From: Streptomyces bungoensis | GTDB lineage: Bacteria > Actinomycetota > Actinomycetes > Streptomycetales > Streptomycetaceae | Length of the DNA stretch: 64,000 nt | Direction of reading: 5' to 3' | Assembly: GCF_001514215.1 (NCBI RefSeq) | Contig: NZ_KQ948855.1 | Span: 369,240-433,239, forward strand | Shown here: positions 59,471-64,000 of the stretch, one piece after another | Layout of the letters: the number at the start of each line of letters is the position of its first letter | Numbering within the stretch: the first letter of the stretch is position 1 | Program-made: the position numbers and the translations under genes | The notes under the pieces: generated by a model | The model's database searches: none | What the model saw: only the letters and a program-made list of their open reading frames with translations | Told to the model about the DNA's origin: nothing

Positions 59471-59877
59471 TCCAGGACCCCCTTCTTGTAGGCGTACAGC
59501 AGGCCGACGGCGAGGAAGCCGAGGAAGACGAACATCTCCACCAGGGTCGCCGCGCCGTAGCCGGGGGCGGCGAAGACGGTGGCCCACGGGAACAGGAAGA
59601 CCGAGTCGACGGCGAAGATCACGTAGAGGAAGGCGTAGACGTAGTAGCGGACCTGGGTGTGGGCCCAGCCCTCGCCGACGGGGTCGACACCGCACTCGTA
59701 GGTCAGCAGCTTCTCGGGGGTCGGCACGACCGGCCGCAGCAGGCGGCCCGCGCCGAAGGCGACCGCGACGAACAGCACGCCGATCAGGGCGAGCAGTCCC
59801 ACGGCCGAGTACGACCGGAAGTAGCCGGCCGCGACGTCCGCCGCGGCGATGGTCGAGTGCCCCAACGTCTCCCGCAC
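59461..59877 (-). CDS. nuoA: NADH-quinone oxidoreductase subunit A
   Basis: This 138-aa subunit has three membrane segments ([60 protein letters not shown]) and the conserved loop [21 protein letters not shown] choose the GTG at 59877 because GGGAGCGAGG is upstream. A longer frame from 60066 lacks family sequence. First gene of the operon. Confidence 0.92.
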   Translation of the reverse strand: MRETLGHSTIAAADVAAGYFRSYSAVGLLALIGVLFVAVAFGAGRLLRPVVPTPEKLLTYECGVDPVGEGWAHTQVRYYVYAFLYVIFAVDSVFLFPWATVFAAPGYGAATLVEMFVFLGFLAVGLLYAYKKGVLEWT

Positions 59878-60119
59878 CGTCCGCCCCTCGCTCCCTGACC
59901 TCGTGACGTGCCGAACTCTGTGATGCGACTGATTCGAGGATCTGTACGCACGGGAGTCTAGGCCCTCATAAAGACACGGTAAGCGGGCAGTCACACCGTG
60001 GGACTCGGGGGGCCCGCCGGGACGGGTGCCGCTTTCCCCGGACGGTGGGGTTTTCCCCCGTCCCACAGGGCGGTGAACCGCATGGCGCGACGGGTGCCGG
60101 GCACGGCAGGCTGACCCGT

Positions 60120-61310
60120 ATGACCGCTCCCGCCTCCGTCGCCGACCGGGCCGACGGGTCCGACGACCGCCTGCCTCCCGCCCGGCTCGCCTACCCGGCG
60201 CACACCTGGAAGGAGATCGGGCACCTCCTGCTGAACCTGCCGGTGGCGGTGTTCGGCTTCGTCTACGTGATGACGGCGGTGTTCGTCAGCGGACTGCTCA
60301 CCCTCACGGTGATCGGGCTTCCGCTGCTGGCCGCCGCTCTGCTCGGCGCCCGGCAGCTGGGCAAGCTGGAGCGGGCCCGGGCGCGGGCCCTGCTCGGGGT
60401 GCGCGTCGAGGAGCCGACGCCGCTGCCGCTGGTCAGGGGCGGCGGGCCGGTGCAGCGGCTGTGGCTGGCGCTGAAGGACCCGGTGGGCTGGCGGACGCTG
60501 CTGTACGACCTCGTCCGGCTGCCCTGGGGCATCCTCACCTTCTGCACGGTGCTGATCTCGCTGTTCGTGCTGTGGCCGGTCCTGCCGTTCGTCGCGCGGG
60601 GGCTGGCCAACGTGGACCGGGCGATGGTGCGGGGCCTGCTGTCCCCCTCCGACGAGCTGGAACGCCGTATCGCCGAACTGGAGTCCGACCGCGGGGTCGT
60701 GGTGGACACGGCCGCCGCCGACCTGCGCCGCATCGAGCGCGACCTGCACGACGGGGCGCAGGCCCGGCTGGTGAACCTGGCGATGGGGCTCGGTCTGGCC
60801 AAGGAGAAGCTGCTGGAGGGCCGGGCGGACGACGACGTCGCGGCGATGGTCGACGAGGCGCACGGCGAGGTGAAGCTCGCCCTGCAGGAGCTGCGCGACC
60901 TCGCGCGCGGCATCCATCCGGCCGTGCTGACCGACCGGGGCCTGGACGCGGCCCTGTCCTCCGTCGCCTCGCGCTGCACGGTGCCGGTGAAGGTGACGGC
61001 GGACCTGCCGGCCCGGCCTGCGGCGGCCATCGAGGGCATCGCCTACTTCACCGTCTCCGAGCTGCTGCAGAACATCAGCAAGCACAGCCAGGCGCGCACG
61101 GCGTCGGTCGAGGTGTGGCGCGCCAGGGACCGGCTGCTCGTCCAGGTCCGCGACGACGGCCGCGGCGGCGCCGATCCGGACGGCGGCAGCGGCATGCGGG
61201 GGCTCGCGGAGCGCCTCGGAGCGGTGGACGGCCTCTTCGTCGTCGACTCACCGCCCGGCGGCCCGACGGTGGTCACGGCGGAGCTGCCCTGGCGGGACCG
61301 CACCGAGTAG
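60120..61310 (+). CDS. Sensor histidine kinase, NarL-type partner (copy 1)
   Basis: The 396-aa kinase starts at the ATG at 60120. An N-terminal sensor region has four membrane segments (LLLNLPVAVFGFVYVMTAVF, LPWGILTFCTVLISLFVLWP). HisKA_3 dimerisation is IERDLHDGAQARLVNLAMGL with the phospho-His, and the ATPase has LQNISKHSQARTAS, DDGRGG and GLAERLGAVDG. Paralogue of the next gene, with near-identical kinase core. Probably works with the response regulator at 62976. Divergent from nuoA. Confidence 0.92.
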   Translation: MTAPASVADRADGSDDRLPPARLAYPAHTWKEIGHLLLNLPVAVFGFVYVMTAVFVSGLLTLTVIGLPLLAAALLGARQLGKLERARARALLGVRVEEPTPLPLVRGGGPVQRLWLALKDPVGWRTLLYDLVRLPWGILTFCTVLISLFVLWPVLPFVARGLANVDRAMVRGLLSPSDELERRIAELESDRGVVVDTAAADLRRIERDLHDGAQARLVNLAMGLGLAKEKLLEGRADDDVAAMVDEAHGEVKLALQELRDLARGIHPAVLTDRGLDAALSSVASRCTVPVKVTADLPARPAAAIEGIAYFTVSELLQNISKHSQARTASVEVWRARDRLLVQVRDDGRGGADPDGGSGMRGLAERLGAVDGLFVVDSPPGGPTVVTAELPWRDRTE

Positions 61311-61439
61311 CGGGCCGGGGGTGGGGAAAACCCCCGCCCGAAGAGACCGACGGCCTCCATGGCCCGCCCGGCCGCCCGACACCACCCTGGGAGAGGACGG
61401 CGGCACCGCCGTCAGGACGAGGAGAACGGGACTTCACCC

Positions 61440-62804
61440 ATGGCCACGGAGTACGGACAGGAGTACGGGCGGCGACCGGGGAACCCGGCCGGATCCGGCT
61501 TCCCCGACCACGACGGGGAACGGCACCACCTGCTGCCCGCCGCCCTGCGGGCCCCCGTCGAGCCGCGCGCCTGGCGCGAGCTCGGCTATGTGCTGCTCAG
61601 CCTGCCGATCGCCATCGCCCTGTTCACCTGGACGGTCACGATGGCGTCGCTCGGCGCCGGTCTGCTGGTGACCTTCCTCGGCATCCCGGTGCTGGCGGCG
61701 GCGCTGGCCGGCTGCCGGGGCTTCGGGGTGCTGGAGCGCATGCGGGCGCGCGCCCTGCTCGGCCTGGAGGTGGCCGACCCGGAGCCGCTGCGGACGGGCC
61801 GGTCCGGCCTGTTCGCGTGGATGGGCGCGGTGCTCAAGAGCGGTACGTCGTGGCGCCACCTGCTGTACGCGCTGCTGCAGTTCCCGTGGGCGGTCTTCTC
61901 GTTCGGCGTGTCGGTCGCGTTCTGGACCTCGGGCTGGTCGCTGCTGACGTACCCGCTGTGGCGCTGGGTGTTCCCGATGTACGCGGGCCAGGGCGGCCTG
62001 CAGCTGTACGGCGACCGGCACCACAGCGTGTACCTCGACAACCCGTTCGAGATCACCGTGACCGCCCTGGCCGGTCTGCTGGTCACCCTGGCCACGCCGT
62101 GGATCGTCCGGGCCCTGACGGCGGTGGACGGGCTGCTGGTGCGCGGGCTGCTCGGCCCGACGCGGCTGTCGGCGCGGGTGGTGGAACTGGAGTCCGACCG
62201 CGGGGTCGTGGTGGACACGGCCGCCGCCGACCTGCGCCGCATCGAGCGGGACCTGCACGACGGGGCGCAGGCCCGGCTGGTGAACCTGGCGATGGACCTG
62301 GGCCTGGCCAAGGAGAAGCTGCGGGAGGACCCGCGGGCGGCGGCCCGGATGGTGGAGGACGCGCACGGCGAGGTGAAGACGGCGCTGCAGGAGCTGCGCG
62401 ACCTCGCGCGCGGCATCCATCCGGCCGTGCTCACCGACCGGGGCCTGGACGCGGCCCTGTCCTCGGTCGCCTCCCGCTGCACCGTCCCGGTGCGGGTGGA
62501 GGTCGACCTGCCGGCCCGTCCCGCCCCGGCCATCGAGGGCATCGCCTACTTCACCGTCTCCGAGCTGCTGCAGAACATCAGCAAGCACAGCCGGGCCCGC
62601 TCCGCCTCGGTCGACGTGTGGCGCGCGGAGGACCGGCTGCTCCTCCAGGTCGTGGACGACGGCGCCGGCGGCGCGGACGCCTCCCGGGGCTCGGGCCTGG
62701 CGGGACTGGCCGGCCGCCTCGGCGCGGTGGACGGGGTCCTGGTGGTGGACTCCCCGGTGGGCGGCCCCACCCGGGTGATCGCCGAGCTGCCCTGGCGGAC
62801 CTGA
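61440..62804 (+). CDS. Sensor histidine kinase (copy 2)
   Basis: The 454-aa kinase starts at the ATG at 61440 with AGGAGAACGGG about 12 nt upstream. It has four or more membrane segments (VLLSLPIAIALFTWTVTMAS, LLYALLQFPWAVFSFGVSVA), then IERDLHDGAQARLVNLAMDL and ATPase motifs (LQNISKHSRAR, DDGAGG, GRLGAVDGVLVV). The input region is longer than and different from copy 1, while the kinase region is nearly the same. So they may sense different signals but share a response regulator. Confidence 0.92.
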   Translation: MATEYGQEYGRRPGNPAGSGFPDHDGERHHLLPAALRAPVEPRAWRELGYVLLSLPIAIALFTWTVTMASLGAGLLVTFLGIPVLAAALAGCRGFGVLERMRARALLGLEVADPEPLRTGRSGLFAWMGAVLKSGTSWRHLLYALLQFPWAVFSFGVSVAFWTSGWSLLTYPLWRWVFPMYAGQGGLQLYGDRHHSVYLDNPFEITVTALAGLLVTLATPWIVRALTAVDGLLVRGLLGPTRLSARVVELESDRGVVVDTAAADLRRIERDLHDGAQARLVNLAMDLGLAKEKLREDPRAAARMVEDAHGEVKTALQELRDLARGIHPAVLTDRGLDAALSSVASRCTVPVRVEVDLPARPAPAIEGIAYFTVSELLQNISKHSRARSASVDVWRAEDRLLLQVVDDGAGGADASRGSGLAGLAGRLGAVDGVLVVDSPVGGPTRVIAELPWRT

Positions 62805-62975
62805 ACGGGGGCGCCGCGCCCGCCACCGGCCGGCGTCCGCCCGCACCCCCTGACCGCACCTGATCCACCGGCTCCTGCGCACGGCGGCCCGAATGCTGGA
62901 ATGCTGGACCTCCGTTACGGGACGCCGTCGTCGGAAGGTCGGGCTGTGGGGGGCCGGGAGATCGTGGAGGACAGG

Positions 62976-63635
62976 GTGCGGGTGGTCATCGCCGAGGACT
63001 CAGTGCTGCTCAGGGAGGGCCTGACCCGGCTGCTGACCGACCGCGGACACGAGGTGGTCGCCGGTGTCGGCGACGCGGAGGCGCTGGTCAAGACGATCGC
63101 CGACCTGGACGCCCAGGGCGCGCTGCCCGACGTCGTGGTGGCGGACGTGCGGATGCCGCCGACGCACACCGACGAAGGCGTGCGGGCGGCCGTGCGGCTG
63201 CGCAGGGCGCACCCGGGGCTGGGAGTGCTGGTGCTGTCGCAGTACGTGGAGGAGCGGTACGCCACCGAACTGCTGGCCGGCTCCAGCCGGGGCGTGGGCT
63301 ACCTGCTCAAGGACCGGGTCGCCGAGGTGCGGGAGTTCGTCGACGCGGTGGTGCGGGTGGCGCGGGGCGGTACGGCGCTGGACCCCGAGGTGGTCGCGCA
63401 GCTGCTCGGGCGCAGCCGCAAGCAGCACGTGCTGACGGGGCTGACCCCGCGCGAGCGCGAGGTGCTCGGCCTGATGGCCGAGGGGCGCACCAACTCGGCG
63501 ATCGCCCGGCAGCTGGTGGTCAGCGACGGGGCCGTGGAGAAGCACGTCAGCAACATCTTCCTGAAGCTCGGGCTGGCCCAGAGCGACGGCGACCACCGGC
63601 GTGTTCTGGCCGTGCTGACGTATCTGAACTCCTGA
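62976..63635 (+). CDS. NarL/LuxR-family response regulator
   Basis: I start at the GTG at 62976 (RVVIAEDSVLLREGLTRLL), preceded by GGAGG 5 nt away. Upstream GTGs at 62964 and others are in frame. The 219-aa protein has a receiver domain with the acidic pair ED near the start, phospho-Asp in VVVADVRMPPTHTDEG, Lys in GYLLKDRVAEV, and a C-terminal HTH: LTPREREVLGLMAEGRTNSA, VEKHVSNIFLKLGL. It belongs with the two kinases upstream. Confidence 0.93.
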   Translation: MRVVIAEDSVLLREGLTRLLTDRGHEVVAGVGDAEALVKTIADLDAQGALPDVVVADVRMPPTHTDEGVRAAVRLRRAHPGLGVLVLSQYVEERYATELLAGSSRGVGYLLKDRVAEVREFVDAVVRVARGGTALDPEVVAQLLGRSRKQHVLTGLTPREREVLGLMAEGRTNSAIARQLVVSDGAVEKHVSNIFLKLGLAQSDGDHRRVLAVLTYLNS

Positions 63636-63811
63636 ACGGCCGACACTTGTCAGCAGCGTGTCAGTCCGTCCGGCTTGTGTGGAGTGTCGATGGAAGGTGA
63701 TTGGTCGAAGCGCGATCGATCGAAGCTGTAGCGGCGCGCGCAATCATGGGAAGTCAGTGCGAGAGGCCGTCTCGAAACGCCGTCCATCATACGGATGGCC
63801 GCGGGAAGGCG

Positions 63812-63830
63812 ACCCTAACCGACGTAGGGT
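63812..63830. promoter_or_regulatory. Small inverted repeat upstream of korA-like gene
   Basis: ACCCTA (63812-63817) and TAGGGT (63825-63830) are inverted about a 7-nt centre, 65 bp before the GTG at 63895. It may be an operator or part of the promoter. I see no clear -35/-10 pair. Confidence 0.3.
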
Positions 63831-63894
63831 TGATCCTGGGAAGGTCCGTGGGACGACCACACCCGGACAGCCGCCTCGAAGGAGGTCCAGTTCA

Positions 63895-64000
63895 GTGACC
63901 AGCCAGGTCAGCAGCCCAGCGGAGCAGGCCGACGGAACCGTCGTGGGAGAGCAGCGCAAACCGGGCGGAGCGAAGGACGTCCGGCGCCTGGACCGGGTGA
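63895..64000 (+). CDS. korA: 2-oxoglutarate:ferredoxin oxidoreductase alpha subunit (partial)
   Basis: Only the first 35 codons are in the window, starting at a GTG with GGAGG upstream. TSQVSSPAEQADGTVVGEQR and the start of a core, AKDVRRLDRV, resemble the N-terminus of Streptomyces 2-oxoacid:ferredoxin oxidoreductase alpha subunits. The enzyme oxidises 2-oxoglutarate to succinyl-CoA and reduces ferredoxin. The identification rests on recall of that short N-terminus and on position next to the nuo operon and regulators. The diagnostic core lies beyond the right edge. Confidence 0.6.
   Translation, partial: MTSQVSSPAEQADGTVVGEQRKPGGAKDVRRLDRV

Overview
The window is high-GC actinobacterial chromosome, almost certainly Streptomyces. 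Codon third positions are nearly all G or C, GTG and TTG starts are common, and the translational apparatus block (tRNA-Trp, secE-nusG, rplKA, rplJL, rpoBC) has the standard Streptomyces order. RpoB reads as 1161 aa from a TTG start and RpoC as 1299 aa from a GTG start. Most of the window is core chromosome. Two accessory blocks are the interesting parts.

Region 1 (1-16.77 kb) is a non-contractile phage-tail gene cluster pointing into rpoC. A left-edge repetitive gene and a WhiB-like regulator lie on the minus strand, divergent from an XRE regulator. Then come tail terminator, tail tube, G/GT assembly chaperones joined by a -1 frameshift, three tape-measure-type genes, distal tail protein, two paralogous fibre proteins, a hub protein, a tip protein, an amidase and two holin-like proteins. 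It ends at an 18-bp terminator hairpin shared with rpoC. No head, portal, terminase or integrase gene is visible, so an F-type tailocin-like particle is the favoured reading. The left end is cut by the window edge.

Region 2 (16.8-41 kb) is core: rpoC, rpoB, rplL, rplJ, a lipoprotein, rplA, rplK, nusG, secE, tRNA-Trp, an aspartate-type aminotransferase, an adenosine deaminase-like enzyme, murB preceded by an aberrant class II tRNA-like gene, the HadA/HadB-like dehydratase pair, rpmG, tRNA-Met, tRNA-Thr, an amidohydrolase, an NAD(P)-binding protein, tRNA-Tyr, a YajQ-family protein and an amino-acid permease.

Region 3 (41.1-47.8 kb) is a compact minus-strand operon that I read as a biarylitide-type minimal RiPP cluster. 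A consensus-like promoter and a strong ribosome binding site precede an 18-bp gene encoding only Met-Arg-Tyr-Ala-Tyr. A hairpin follows, then two overlapping cytochromes P450, an S9 serine peptidase, an aspartyl/asparaginyl beta-hydroxylase-fold oxygenase and an MFS exporter. The likely logic is: make the pentapeptide, cross-link its Tyr side chains, tailor it, trim the Met-Arg, export it.

Region 4 (48.3-64 kb) is core metabolism: a YccF protein, HtpX, then a ten-gene complex I operon (nuoABCHIJKLMN). It lacks the NADH-input genes E, F, G and also D, and its NuoC has a long repetitive tail. Two near-duplicate sensor kinases and a LuxR-type response regulator follow. The right edge holds the start of a gene that looks like 2-oxoglutarate:ferredoxin oxidoreductase alpha, suggesting a ferredoxin-fed variant complex I.
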